Of a DNA stretch of 64,000 bases, positions 34,458 to 45,265 are shown piece by piece; the first letter of the stretch is position 1, and every line of letters begins with the position of its first letter. Below the pieces are notes generated by a model that was not told where the DNA came from, searched no databases, and saw only the letters and a program-made list of their open reading frames with translations. The translations under genes and the position numbers were made by a program. This DNA is from Ahaetulla prasina (Eukaryota; Chordata; Lepidosauria; Squamata; Colubridae): positions 177,174,502 through 177,238,501 of the forward strand of contig NC_080541.1 in NCBI RefSeq assembly GCF_028640845.1, read 5' to 3'.

Positions 34458-34662
34458 AAAAAAAAAAAAAAGCCTCTGATGATCATGCGGCTCAGCTGGG
34501 ATCATCTGAACCTTTTAAAACTGTTTTTTTCTCAACCTCTTCGGCCGAAGACTAATGCAATATGTGAACAGATTACCTTATTTTCCCTGTACACTGCTGT
34601 TAAGAAAACCCCTAAGTTTGAAATTCATATAAGCTCACCCAGTAATGCTCTATTTAATTAAA
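34458..34662 (+). repeat. Direct repeat flanking the L1, right copy (about 205 bp)
   Basis: The match to 29722-29925 starts in the A-run and ends near 'aattaaa'. It has lost synteny with the hairpin left arm, which exists only beside the left copy. Confidence 0.92.
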
Positions 34663-35223
34663 TTGACTTTTTTTCTTAATTTCAGTAGTCTGAAATGGTC
34701 TATGATGAAAATTCTCACATGAGTTCTTGATGGTTTATTTTGAATCTTTTTTGTTGATAAACATTGCAATTATATTAAGAAGCCACTATTTTTATAATAA
34801 ATTTAGTCATGGCTATTGAATAACACTACTCATTGGTATAATATTATAGTAATATGATTTGAAATCCAGGACCAAAATTTACTTTGTCTCCAAAAGAAAC
34901 TGATAATGCTAGATCAAAATAAAGTCCTTTCATCATTCTACTCACAGTTTAGAATCCAACTTCAGAAGAAATCCCAGTTTGTCATATTCTGAAAGACAAA
35001 AGCAGATTTCATGGAATTTAGTAGAGCCATCAGTTTCCCACTAGAGAAAGAGAGCCTTTCATGAACGATATATACATTTCTAAACTGGAAATGACAGCAT
35101 TGTTAATAAAGTGAAAACAATTAATTAATTAATCAACGATCTTGTTAAATAGAGTTCTGTAAATTCCATTATAGAATTCCTAAAATAAAAACATCCTGTT
35201 TTTGAAATATACTTAATCTAGAA
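34663..35223. other. No gene seen
   Basis: AT-rich unique DNA. Confidence 0.5.
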
Positions 35224-35310
35224 CAGTGCTTCTCAACCCCAGCAACTTTGAGATATGTGGACTGGAAATTCCAGAATTCTTGAAGCCCACATATCTTAAA
35301 TTTCCTAAGG
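35224..35310. mobile_element. Fold-back hAT MITE, worn
   Basis: Starts CAGTGCTTCTCAACCCCAGC, then 'gcaactttgagatatgtgga' and 'attccagaattctt', then an imperfect inverse. It is the same kind as the MITEs at 43411 and 50147. The right terminus is not clear. Confidence 0.6.
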
Positions 35311-35331
35311 ATAACATTCAATACTGTATAT

Positions 35332-35467
35332 CAGGGGTGTCAAACTGGTGGCCCACAGGCCGAATGCATCACACATATGCCACGCCCACCCCAGCTCCGC
35401 AAAGGGGGGAAAAACATCATGATATATCATGTGAAGGCAATGTGACTCTGCGAGTTTGACACCCGTG
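35332..35467. mobile_element. Short hAT MITE ('CAGGGGTGTCAAACT' family)
   Basis: Left CAGGGGTGTCAAACTGGTGG; right is the complement of CACGGGTGTCAAACTCGC. The 8-bp flanks CTGTATAT (35324-35331) and CTGTATCT (35468-35475) match at seven of eight, as expected for an aged hAT duplication. Non-coding, 136 bp. Confidence 0.88.
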
Positions 35468-35475
35468 CTGTATCT

Positions 35476-36066
35476 TAATAGTTCTCTTCATTGTGTGGTA
35501 ACATATTTTGCAATTCCTACTATAATTATAGGCCAAGAGATAATTTTAAAATAATAAAAACTACAAAATACGTTTCCTCATGAATATACTGCCAGTCTTC
35601 CTAAAAAGGGTTTTGAGAGAATGGATATTATTCAATAATAAAGCAGAAGTATGAAGCCATTGTTTTTCAACTGACAGTTTTTCACCTTGTTCCAAATGGC
35701 AGAGTTTAATTTAACAAATATTTTAAATTGAATTCTGGACACATATAAATGGAAGAAGTCCAGCTGTTTATCTTTAAGTCTTGATGCATAGTTGACAGAC
35801 TATATTTACATTTACTCATCAACTCTCGAAACTCAGCTTTCAAATGAATTCCAGCACCCATCCAAAACAAGTGAATTTATGATTTATGATGATTAGACAG
35901 CATTGGTTAGAAAGAAAAGAGTTGTACTTATAAATGTTGTAAACATCAGAAGCTACTTTATATCTCTTTTTTCTTTTCTTTTTTTTTCCATTTTTCTTTT
36001 TATTTATTTCTCGTGCTTTTAGCTTTCTTTTATTTATTTATTTTACTTTGTTCCAGTCACTCACAC
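35476..36066. other. No gene seen; T-rich patch
   Basis: Unique AT-rich DNA, with a T-rich low-complexity stretch at 35965-36050 next to the GATA array. Confidence 0.5.
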
Positions 36067-36083
36067 TAGATAAATAGATAGAT

Positions 36084-36170
<87 letters not shown>

Positions 36171-36179
36171 GGATGGATG
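36067..36179. repeat. (GATA)n array at a CR1 3' end
   Basis: About 22 uninterrupted GATA units (36084-36170), with diverged units left and GGAT units right. It is joined directly to the minus-strand CR1 end at 36182. Confidence 0.95.
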
Positions 36180-36181
36180 AG

Positions 36182-36710
36182 GAGGGGAGAGGAGACAAGA
36201 CTTGGAAGGGACCTTGGAGGTCTTCTAGTCCAACCCGCTGCTCAGGCAGGAAATTCTATACCATTGATGGCTAACCTTTCCCAGACAGAGTGCCCAAAGC
36301 ATGCATGCACATGCCTGAACCGCCACAATGCAATGCACATGGGGGGGCCTGCACACGCCCCATCCCTCTGCACGCACCCCACCCCCTTGCATGCGCATGC
36401 ACCCCACCCTTTCTGCACATGCCATGGCCCCTGTGCATGCACACCCGCCCCACCCCTGCACGCCCCCACCCCCGTCATATGTGCACACGGCCCCCAGCAT
36501 GTGCCCCCCCATGTACAGCAGAGAGCCAAAGACCAGCTGGCCGGCAGGTGGCACATGTGCATGCGGAGCTGAACTGGGGCGATGGCTCGCATGCCATCAG
36601 AGACGGCGCTGTCTGCCACCTCTGGTATGCGTGCCATAGGTTCGCCATCACAGGTCTATACCATTTCAGACAAATGCTTGCCCAATCTCTTCTTTAAAAC
36701 TTTCAGTATA
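36182..36710 (-). mobile_element. CR1 LINE 3' end, minus strand, split by a hAT
   Basis: Segment 36182-36261 contains 'cttggaagggaccttggagg' and 'ctagtccaacccgctgctca', the complement of the CR1 3' untranslated consensus. It resumes at 36662 with 'atttcagacaaatgcttgcc' and 'caatctcttctttaaaac'. The interval 36262-36653 is a later hAT insertion. The 3' terminus of the CR1 faces left, into the GATA array. Confidence 0.85.
36262..36653. mobile_element. hAT MITE with CA/CG-rich interior
   Basis: Left CATTGATGGCTAACCTTT and right the complement of CTGTGATGGCGAACCTAT are inverted termini. The 8-bp flanks TTCTATAC (36254-36261) and GTCTATAC (36654-36661) match at seven of eight. The interior is a degenerate minisatellite of 'gcacacgcccca' and 'catgcac' phrases. 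Open frames of up to 135 codons on both strands come from that low-complexity interior. Confidence 0.87.
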
Positions 36711-36711
36711 T

Positions 36712-36893
36712 ATAGGATAGGACTGAGCGTTTACTGCCTGGATGCCCTTTCTGTCACCTACATGAAGTTAGCAGCAGATTTTTTTTTCTTCGCACCCTAA
36801 GAGAGAAACATCTGCTGCTATCTAGGATTAAACTCTTAACTTTCCGAGTGGGAGGCGAGCATTTTCACCATTAGGCCACTATGCCATTCTTCC
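36712..36893 (-). mobile_element. tRNA-derived SINE (Gly/Glu-tRNA-like head), minus strand
   Basis: On the minus strand: GGCATAGTGGCCTAATGGTG, then 'gctcgcctcccactcgga', then 'gagtttaatcctag'. These resemble a tRNA A box, anticodon arm and B box. The body has 'cagcagatgtttctctctta'. It is a different SINE from those at 62251 and 28516. The parent tRNA is a guess. Confidence 0.65.
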
Positions 36894-37983
36894 TTACTAT
36901 ATATTAATGTATAATAATTTTTATCTTCACTTGTAAAACTTTAATAAAAACAAATTAATTGAAACAATGGGAAAAGATATGTTGTGATTGTTATCAGTTG
37001 AAGAATTGTTGCTATACTTTATGCTAAACTTACAGGAACCCAAAGCTTAAATAGTCTAAATTTGTTATTCTAGAACAGTAGCTGACCAAGGAAGAATTTT
37101 AGCCAAATAATGTGTAAAAGAGACACAAAATAGAACTAACCCAAATGAAAGTAAACTAGTAGAGCTGATTATTTAAACAGCACAGGCTCTTTCCAATTTA
37201 CTATTTGTAGGTGTAGATTACAATTTGATTGTCGCAGCTAGCATAAACCTTTATAGATAACTTAATTAAGGGGAAACAGTGTGGCAAGGAGCATGTTTCA
37301 CTGATTTGGTAGTGAATGAAACAAAACTTGATCTTTTGCAAAAAAACCTGCAAAAACCTTCCATTTCAGAAGATACATCACCCCTTAGGTCAAAAGAGGT
37401 AATATATTCAACATTGTTCAGCTTCATAGGAAAGTAACTTAAAAAAGCTCACGATCACTGATAACAATGTAATAATAAATGTACAATAGAAACAGAGAGA
37501 CTAACAGCTAAGCATCGTGAGCTCAATAAACTATACATTCTTTGTGCCAAACTAAACACTGGCGTAATTATGGTGTTTTCCTCTGAGCATCTAGAATCAA
37601 CCTAGCTGCTGGACAACTAAGTGAAAAATGCTTAGACTTATTGCTGTGTTCCCAACAGACCACCCAAAGAGTCAACAGAGCAGAAAGAGTAGATATATGG
37701 GTAATCTGTCTACCTTCACATATTCCAGCTGCATCCATATATTTATACAGAGAGAAGAAAACTAAATCTTCTCTCAGTGCATTCCTCAAAGGATAAGCCA
37801 CAAAAACAATGACACTTTTCAAGAATAATTATGAAGCACTGTGTACATAAGTTAAGCCAATACATCAATATAACAGCTTCAGTGCCAGCCTGACAACATT
37901 CTTTCTTGAGAAACCACTCACTTCTACCCACAGTAAAGGAAGGAAAGATGCTTGTTTTTTGATACTCAGAAACTATCTGTATA
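36894..37983. other. No gene seen
   Basis: AT-rich unique DNA; chance minus-strand frames of 84 codons only. Confidence 0.5.
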
Positions 37984-38371
37984 CAGGTAGTCTTCAACTT
38001 ACAACAGTTTCATTTAGCGATCGTTTGAGGTTACAACAGTGCTGAAAAGAATGACTTATGATCGTTTTTCACACCTACAACCATTGCAGCATCTCCATGG
38101 TGATGTGATAAAAAATTAAATGCTTGGCAACTGATGGACATTTATGACGGTTGCAATGTCCGAGGATCACGTGATCTCCTTTTGTGAACTTCTGACAAGC
38201 AAAGGCAATAGGGAAACCAGATTCACTTAATAACCATGTTACTAATTTAATGAGTGCAATGATTTCCGAGAGGGCAAGAAAAATCGTAAAATGGGTCAAA
38301 ACCCACTTAACTGTTTCGCTTAGCATTAGAAATTTTGAGCTCAATTGCGGCTGTAAGTCAAGGACTATCTG
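37984..38371. mobile_element. TA-MITE (Tigger/pogo-like), complete
   Basis: Left CAGGTAGTCTTCAACTTAC, right the complement of CAGATAGTCCTTGACTTAC; TA at 37982-37983. The interior matches the family in the opposite orientation to the copy at 15396. Confidence 0.88.
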
Positions 38372-38413
38372 AAGTATATAAATATAAAATATGGCTAAGT
38401 CTAGAAATAGTTA

Positions 38414-38809
38414 CAGGTAGTCCTGGACATACAACCATTTGTTTAGCAACTGTTCAAATTTATAAGAACTCTTTAAAAAATGACTTGCAAAATGTCCTCT
38501 CATTTACAAGTACTGCAGCATTCCCACGGTCACATGATCAAAATTTGGGTGCTTGGCAACCAGCATGTATTGATAATAGTTGCAGCATTCCAGGGTCATG
38601 TGGTCACCATTTGCAACCTTCCCGGCCAGTGTCTGACAAGAAAGACAATGAGAGAAGTTGGATTCACCTGATTGACTTAACAACTGCAGTGATTCACTTA
38701 ACAATCATGGCAAAAAAGTTATAAAATGGGGTGCAATTTATTTAACAATCACCTTGCTTAGCAATGGACATTCCAGACCCAAATATGGTTGCGTGTTGAG
38801 GACTACCTG
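38414..38809. mobile_element. TA-MITE (Tigger/pogo-like), complete
   Basis: Left CAGGTAGTCCTGGACATAC, right the complement of CAGGTAGTCCTCAACACGC, with TA on both sides (38412-38413, 38810-38811). Same orientation as its neighbour 42 bp away. Confidence 0.9.
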
Positions 38810-38811
38810 TA

Positions 38812-39640
38812 TTATGGAACATATTTGACCTGTTGATCTATTGGTTTGATATTTTCAAGTTTGCAAAAGCAATTGGATACATTTTGACTATTTGGTTTAT
38901 TGATAGGCATTTTGGCAGGGAAAATATAAAAATTATGGATTTTAGATAAAGATTACAGGAGTTATTTAAGCACAAGATAGCCATAATTGAAAAGCATCAA
39001 GGTAAATGGAAGATGAGTAGATCGGCAAATTAAGTAACAGTGTGAATCTGGCAGTAAAGTCAGGGGTTCAAAATTGCTTGACTTCCACTCCTTTCTGAAA
39101 CTCTAAATAACATTGATGTTCAGACAGATATTATTTATTACTGAAATAAACTTTTAATTAGGCTGCATGGTGCTTTGAATTGGATTTTGAAGAGGGACTT
39201 TGGAACATATGGAATGCAAGCACAAATCCTCTATGCAAGACTCAATCCGTTGTTTTCAGAGCCATGTAGCAGCAGACTCTGGGAACAGTTTTGGCTGCTT
39301 TAATGAATCACAGAAAGATGCTATTTTCTATCTATCTGAAACAGCCCTTTGCAATTGAATCTGAAACACTGCACACCCCTGTTTGTTATATCACTAATTA
39401 CTGAAGTCTCCTAGTGGTTTATAATAAAATATGAGCATGGTATCAAACATTATGCAGATCAAACTAAAAATAATCAAAATTTAAAAGCCCATTCACAAAG
39501 ATATATTTCAATATAGTTTAAGCCAACAGAGAAAACAAATCTGTACAACTAAGCAGGGACTGCATTCCAAAGACCTGGGATGGCAACAGAAAAGGTTTAT
39601 CTCCAAGTCATTAATGACCCGATGGCAATAGAGGCCAGTC
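38812..39640. other. No gene seen
   Basis: AT-rich unique DNA. Confidence 0.5.
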
Positions 39641-40136
39641 TTCCTCAAAAGGTTACCACCTTTAAAGCGCTCCAAGCGCTCCATGGCTTAGGACCGGGCT
39701 ATCTACGGGACCGTCTACTGCCGGCCTCTATCTCCCATCGTCCGGTGCATTCCCACAGAGAGGGACTCCTCAGGGTGCCGTCAGCCAACAGTGTTGACTG
39801 GCAGCCCCCAGGGGGAGGGCCTTCTCTGTGGGAGCTCCGACCCTGTGGAACGAACTTCCCCTTGGGCTTCGACAACTACCTGACCTTAGGACCTTTCGCC
39901 GCGAACTTAAAACCTATTTATTTCGTATGGCTGGACTAGCTTGATTTTTACCAATTTTAATTGAATTTGATGGGTTTTTAAATTTTTGTAATTTTATGGG
40001 GGTGCATATTATTTTAATTTTTGGGCAAATTTAAATCAGTTTTTAAGGGTTGTTTTAACTATTGTGTATGTCTGTATTTTATCTGCCTGTTCACCGCCCT
40101 GAGTCCTTCGGGAGAAGGGCGGTATACAAATTAAAA
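39641..40136 (+). mobile_element. L2 LINE, 3' fragment
   Basis: Coding part to about 39939 reads VTTFKALQALHGLGPGYLRD, then HRPVHSHREGLLRVPS and ends near KPIYFVWLD, the C-terminus of the L2 ORF. A short duplication gives two copies of 'gcgctcca'. The 3' tail has 'gccctgagtccttcgggag' and 'aagggcggtatacaaatt', then passes into an ATT array. Confidence 0.9.
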
Positions 40137-40213
<77 letters not shown>

Positions 40214-40217
40214 TATT
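40137..40217. repeat. (ATT)n microsatellite at an L2 3' end
   Basis: About 25 ATT units directly following the L2 tail. A poly-tyrosine open frame across it is an artefact. Confidence 0.97.
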
Positions 40218-41308
40218 AAAAAGCTCAGTGAATGGTTCATTGTAGGAAAACCACATAAAAGCTCCTTTCTCAGTTAAGAACTATATACCAATCCAAATTG
40301 TACTTTAAAAGTAACAACCATAACTTTGTATTTGACCCATAAACAAACTGGCAGCCTTGGAACACTTATAAATAAATTCTGGGCCTGGGAGTAAACAGGC
40401 AATAAAGAATGCAAAAGGACATTATGAGCTCTTTCTGGAAGGAAATAAACTTTGGATCATTGGATGACAGATTAGTTAAATACACTTGAGTATGCCTTAA
40501 ATCCTAATGAGTGGACAAATGCTCACCATCTCAGTGTGCCTCTAGTAATAATTTATAGCACTTCCATAGGCAGGCCTATTTTTCTTTGATGCCGTCCATC
40601 CATCTTATTTGTTCTTTTCCTTCTTCCTTTAATCGTGTCAAACTTTTTTCCTCACTTCATTGACTGCTTGCATCAAAAATGCAAAGTTGGTACACGTTCA
40701 TCATTGCTTCAGGGGAGCAGTTAGTCTTTATTTGATTCAAGCTTATTGGTTCTTCTTATGATTCATGCTGGAGAACCATCTCCAAATACATAATTCAGAT
40801 GAATCACCTTTGTCTTGCTTCTTCTTAATGTCAGCTTTTTGTAACTGCGCACACATTACCTTGGAAAGATCATTCCATTGATCAATGTTTGTCCCACAAA
40901 TACTTATACCCTTCATTATCTTACTTGCCAGTACCTTTCTCCCTAGGATGGATTCATTTCTTCATTATTTCTATACACATCACCTATTTTTATTATTCTT
41001 GAGCCCACTTTTGCTTCTTTGCTCAAATCACAAGCATTGTCTTCCTAATTAACTCCATTTTCCACTTTCATACATTTTCATTAATTTTAGCTTAAAAAGT
41101 GATGCTGTGTACATATCCCAGATTTTTAATGTTTTAACTTCTTACTTTGTTTATACATCTTCCAAGGCTGTCATTCTTAGAATAATATTTCTTTTGGGGT
41201 TTAAAAAAACTGCAGGCAAAATGCATATTTATTTGAGCTTTGTCCCCCTTTTATAAGTAACTCAAGGTGGTAAAAATACATAATACTTCCTCCTACTACT
41301 ACTTTTCC
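40218..41308. other. No gene seen
   Basis: T-rich unique DNA with no open frame of note. Confidence 0.5.
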
Positions 41309-41432
41309 CACAACCAGGGCAGAGAGAGAACAACTGGCCAAGTCACTCAGCCTGCCTGCTTTCATGTCTAAAGTGGGATTAGAATTCAGTCTCCTGATTT
41401 CTGGGTCAGCACCTTAACTATATTAAACTGGG
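41309..41432 (-). mobile_element. tRNA-derived SINE, partial, minus strand
   Basis: The complement has landmarks 'gtgctgacccagaaatcagg', 'ctaatcccactttagacatg' and 'gagtgacttggccagtt', in the order of the SINE at 62251. Diverged. Confidence 0.55.
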
Positions 41433-41518
41433 TTTCCATAATCTTTCCCCTCTACCTTTCCTATTCTGAACCAATCTGTTTCTCCAAAACCAGTTTTTAG
41501 AGTAGCTTCTTGTCCATT

Positions 41519-41762
41519 TTTTTTATCTGCATTTATATCCCGCCCTTCTCCAAAGACTCAGGGCGGCTTACACTATGTTAAGCAATAGTCTTCATCCATT
41601 TGTATATTATATACAAAGTCAACTTATTGCCCTCATTTTACCTACCTTATAAAGGATGGAAGGCTGAGTCAACCTTGGGCCTGGTGGGACTTGAACCTGC
41701 AGTAATTGCAAGCAGCTGTGTTAATAACAGACTGTCTTAGCAGTCTGAGCCACCAGAGGCCC
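41519..41762 (-). mobile_element. tRNA-headed SINE with L2-like 3' tail, full copy, minus strand
   Basis: On the minus strand: 'ggtggctcagactgctaag' (A box), 'gcaggttcaagtcccacc' (B box), a middle 'taaaatgagggcaataagtt', and the tail 'cgccctgagtctttggag' then 'aagggcgggatataaat'. The tail is close to the 3' end of the L2 copies at 10551 and 40097. About 244 bp, with a short A-rich end. It would be transcribed by RNA polymerase III and copied by the LINE whose tail it shares. Confidence 0.85.
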
Positions 41763-42934
41763 CTTTCAAATGATCCTCAGGTTTCTATTTCATATATTGC
41801 CTTGATATATTTTCACTAACCGGCTTGGTGGAGAAACTATTGTTGCAATTAGTATATGAAAGTACTTTTATACTTTCTTGCTCTTTCCATTATCTATCTT
41901 AGTTATCCAATCTTGTGTCTTTGTTCCATTTCATTTTTCTCTGTCTAAGTTCTCTATTTAAAACTTTCTCTAAAGAATTAGCTCAATGACTTAGTTTTAC
42001 TCGCACATTTCCTTTATTTTGTACAGATACATACACCTATCTTTCTAATCTCTAGGCTACACAATCTTGTTCTATGTTTGTTGATACAGAACTGTTTAAC
42101 TGCCTTTCCCCTAAGTTTTAAGCAGTTCAATCAGTACTTCATCTATGCCTGGTACTTTCTAATTTGACAGCTAGTCCACCACAGCTACAACACTTCAATC
42201 CCTAATGGAATCAGTTCCTAAATATATATTTTTTTGCAAATGTTTCTGTCATACTGTTATCCCATTTGTAAAAAATTTCACTATAGTTTTTCTATCTTCC
42301 TTTAACCTCATTTGCTTATATTAAATCTCTTCCATTAGAAGTACCACCTTAGATGTAAATGTTTGTGTGATTTCAATGATCTTGAAAACTCTTTTTTAAC
42401 ATTTTTGACTGAGAATTGTTTTCTCATTCTTTTCGTATTTTACGCTAGAAGTCTACATTCAGTTATCACACACTCTTTCTACTACCCAAGTGTTTCAACT
42501 TGTATCTTCTTTTTTTGCTACCATGATAGTTTGTTCTAAAGGCCACTTGAATTTTCCCCTCTTCTAGTTTTATAATGCATTTCTTTATGTTACAGTTTTC
42601 ATAATGTCTTCTGTCTCTTTCTTCAGCACCACAATTTTTTTCATGCATGTTAAGTATATTTAATCTATTTTCTACATTTGTGTTGTAATCTGACTATACA
42701 TCCTCAAAGTCAGACAGTCCAGTGTTTTTTTTAAATTTTCTATGTTAATCCATAAATTTGGCCACCAATATTCACAGAATGAGCCATACTCTGCACCTGG
42801 AAGTCATCCGAATCCTGCATTCTATGGTGACTATATGTGATGTCAACATAAAGAGTCTGTATTTATGCTATTTGACTTAACAAAATATTTTTGCAAAATT
42901 TCATTATCCTCGCTCTTAGGGAAAGAGATGACAA
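41763..42934. other. No gene seen
   Basis: T-rich unique DNA. Confidence 0.5.
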
Positions 42935-43170
42935 TATAAGTTTTCTGACAAGTTGAAAAGAAAAAAGTGAACAGGTCTAGATGGTACCCATTTAGCAGAG
43001 TTTAAAGAATTCTAATGTGAAATTTTACTTCTAAAAAAAGAACAGACTCCAGGGATTGAAGCATATTCAGTATAACTCTAATTTATAAAAAGGATTGGGG
43101 AGGATACAGAAAAATATAATTCAGTTACTTTAATCATTCTTCTAACATTCTTCTAACAGAAGAACAAGTC
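42935..43170 (+). mobile_element. Old L1 ORF2 remnant
   Basis: One frame reads TGLDGTHLAEFKEF (near 42974), like the L1 RT block G-APG-DG--AEFYKEF. Further on come short phrases like LIYKK and a Y-R-like stretch near the expected position of LIPK and YRPISL. Heavily decayed, low support. Confidence 0.45.
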
Positions 43171-43248
43171 TTACTGAAGAAAAGAGAACCCAAGCAATTA
43201 AATAAAAAGCTTGTTCCTAGAAGAATGCTTAGAAAATCCATGTTATTA

Positions 43249-43759
43249 CAGGTAATCCTCAATTTAACAACTGATTATTTAATGATCATTTGAAGTTATG
43301 ATGGAGCCCCTGAAAAAGTATTTGCAATGCAGTTCCAAAGTTCTAATGGCCATTCTCCCCACAGGCCACATAATTGCATTTTGGGCGCTTGTCAACCATA
43401 CCCCATAGTCCAGGGGTCTCCAACCTTGGCAACTTTAAGACTTGTGGACTTGGGAATTGAAGTCCACAAGTTTTAAAGTTGCCAAGGTTGGAGACTCCTG
43501 CCATAGTCACAGGACCACGATCTATGATTTTGCCAAAAGCCATCATTAACTTCCAGGTTTTGGCAAAAATGTCCCATGGGAACCAATGGGTTCATTTTAT
43601 GATCATGATATTCACTTCATTACCATGCTGTCTGTTTAATGACAGCAGCAAAAAAAGTCATAAAATTGGGTCGGTCACGTGATGATCTACTTTACGACTG
43701 TCATAACCTATGACCATAATTACCAGGCTCAATTACATTCATAAACTGAGGACTATGTG
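43249..43759. mobile_element. TA-MITE relative, interrupted by a fold-back hAT
   Basis: Ends CAGGTAATCCTCAATTTAAC and the complement of CACATAGTCCTCAGTTTATG, with TA both sides (43247-43248, 43760-43761). The interior differs from the common family ('gttccaaagttctaatggcc', 'tcataaaattgggtcgg'), so it is a subfamily. A 90-bp element sits inside at 43411-43500. Confidence 0.8.
43411..43500. mobile_element. Fold-back hAT MITE with perfect 8-bp duplication
   Basis: CAGGGGTCTCCAACCTTGGC at the left mirrors the right end (complement CAGGAGTCTCCAACCTTGGC), and the arms continue inward almost to the centre. CCATAGTC lies directly outside both ends (43403-43410, 43501-43508). Confidence 0.93.
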
Positions 43760-43761
43760 TA

Positions 43762-45136
43762 ATCAGATTAAGTCTCCTACTAAAATGGGCTCTTACTGTG
43801 CTTCCCCAAAACATGTCTCCATGCGTGTCAACTGTATAAATAAAATCTCCATATTGAGGCAATAAGATCTTGCAGAGCATGAGTGCCTAACTTGTTGAAA
43901 TATTTTATGGAACTACTCCCCATTACATCCCTGGCTCTATTTCAATAAAGGCTGATGATCCCTGTTCAATAGAACTGATCCAAAATGTACATTCATCTGA
44001 ATCATACAAAAGCACAGGGTGTGTTCCCAAGAAGGAACAATAAAGACCACATGTTTTCTAGAAAGAATTTAAAAAAGCCAGTAAAATAGCAATTTATCCC
44101 AAAGATAAATTGGAGGAGATAGTGTGCAACAGCATCTATTTTAGCACTCAAAGCTAGAAATTCAGGACCAACCAGACTGTGTTTACCCCAAGAAAACCTT
44201 TTACATTCAGCAATTCAGGGTCAAATTGCACTTTATATTAGATACATAGCCCACAACTGACCCTCATTTTTTAAAATTCTAAAATAAGCATGGGGTGTTA
44301 GTCTGTAATGGGTCCACTGTAAAAAAACTAGAGGAAGATTAAATCACTTCCTGGAATTTACAACTTTACCTCCCTACCCCATCCCACTCCTCTTTCTTGA
44401 ACAATGTTAGAAAAAAGAAAAAAGCCTTGACTTTACCTAAGGATTTCCCCCGTCCCATATCTCCCAAACAACCAAAGGTAGAAATTTTCCTTCATTCTTT
44501 CATTTGCATTAACAAATCATGTTTATTTTTAACATGGTGCGTATTTCAGTGATTATGAATTAGCCTCTGGAAGGTCCTGAGATATGCAGTGATCTGTCCA
44601 ACATAAAGTAGGAGATGCTGACTACTTTGACCTTGGTCAAGTCTCTAGACCAGTGGAGCACTCTCATGATCATGCTGAAACTTCACCTACAGACCCCTAA
44701 TACAAAGACAGTTTTGGGCTTCCTAAACACTATGTTTTCTCAGCACCAGCAGGGAATTGATGTTTCATATTAACACCCATGTAAATCTGCCTCTCTAATA
44801 GAAGTCAGCCTGGTATTTAATACTTTGTCACTGCACTTTCTTCCTTGACACTGGTTCCAATCCAGATCAATCCAATTTCTTGTGCTTTCTTAGAGTATAA
44901 TAAGTATAGTCAATTCAATATTATGATAAAGTTTCAAGGTGTCAGTTATTATTTTCTGAAATTTTTATTGCTTATTTCACAAGATCACATATATCATAAA
45001 TATTTAAAGGTATTAAGAATTTTAGAAATGAAATATTCTAGGTACAACTAAACTTGCTCTCTACACTCATCTTCATTTATATTGTACCATGCTACCCATC
45101 CCATTTCCTTGGTTTCTATCCCTGCCTTTGGTTACA
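43762..45136. other. No gene seen
   Basis: Unique DNA; short chance frames only. Confidence 0.5.
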
Positions 45137-45265
45137 AACAGATAGTCCTCAACTTACAACTATTCATTCAGCAATTGTTCGAAGTTGAAAGCACTGAACA
45201 AAGGGACTTATGACCCAAGCCTGAAGTTACGGCCATTGCAGTGTCCCATGGTCAAATAATCAAAA
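45137..45265. mobile_element. TA-MITE end fragment
   Basis: Starts 'acagatagtcctcaacttac' and runs to 'ccatggtcaaataatcaaa', one end of the common family. The remainder is missing. An inverted counterpart of the same end lies at 47188-47311. Confidence 0.7.

Noticed and set aside
36177..36697. Long overlapping open frames on both strands, 103-135 codons
   Set aside because: They lie in a CA/CG-rich minisatellite inside a hAT element; the translations are His/Pro/Cys-rich low complexity.
40062..40277. 71-codon frame rich in tyrosine
   Set aside because: It is the translation of the (ATT)n array.
41680..41762. Functional tRNA gene on the minus strand
   Set aside because: Same reason; it is joined to a SINE body and L2-like tail.
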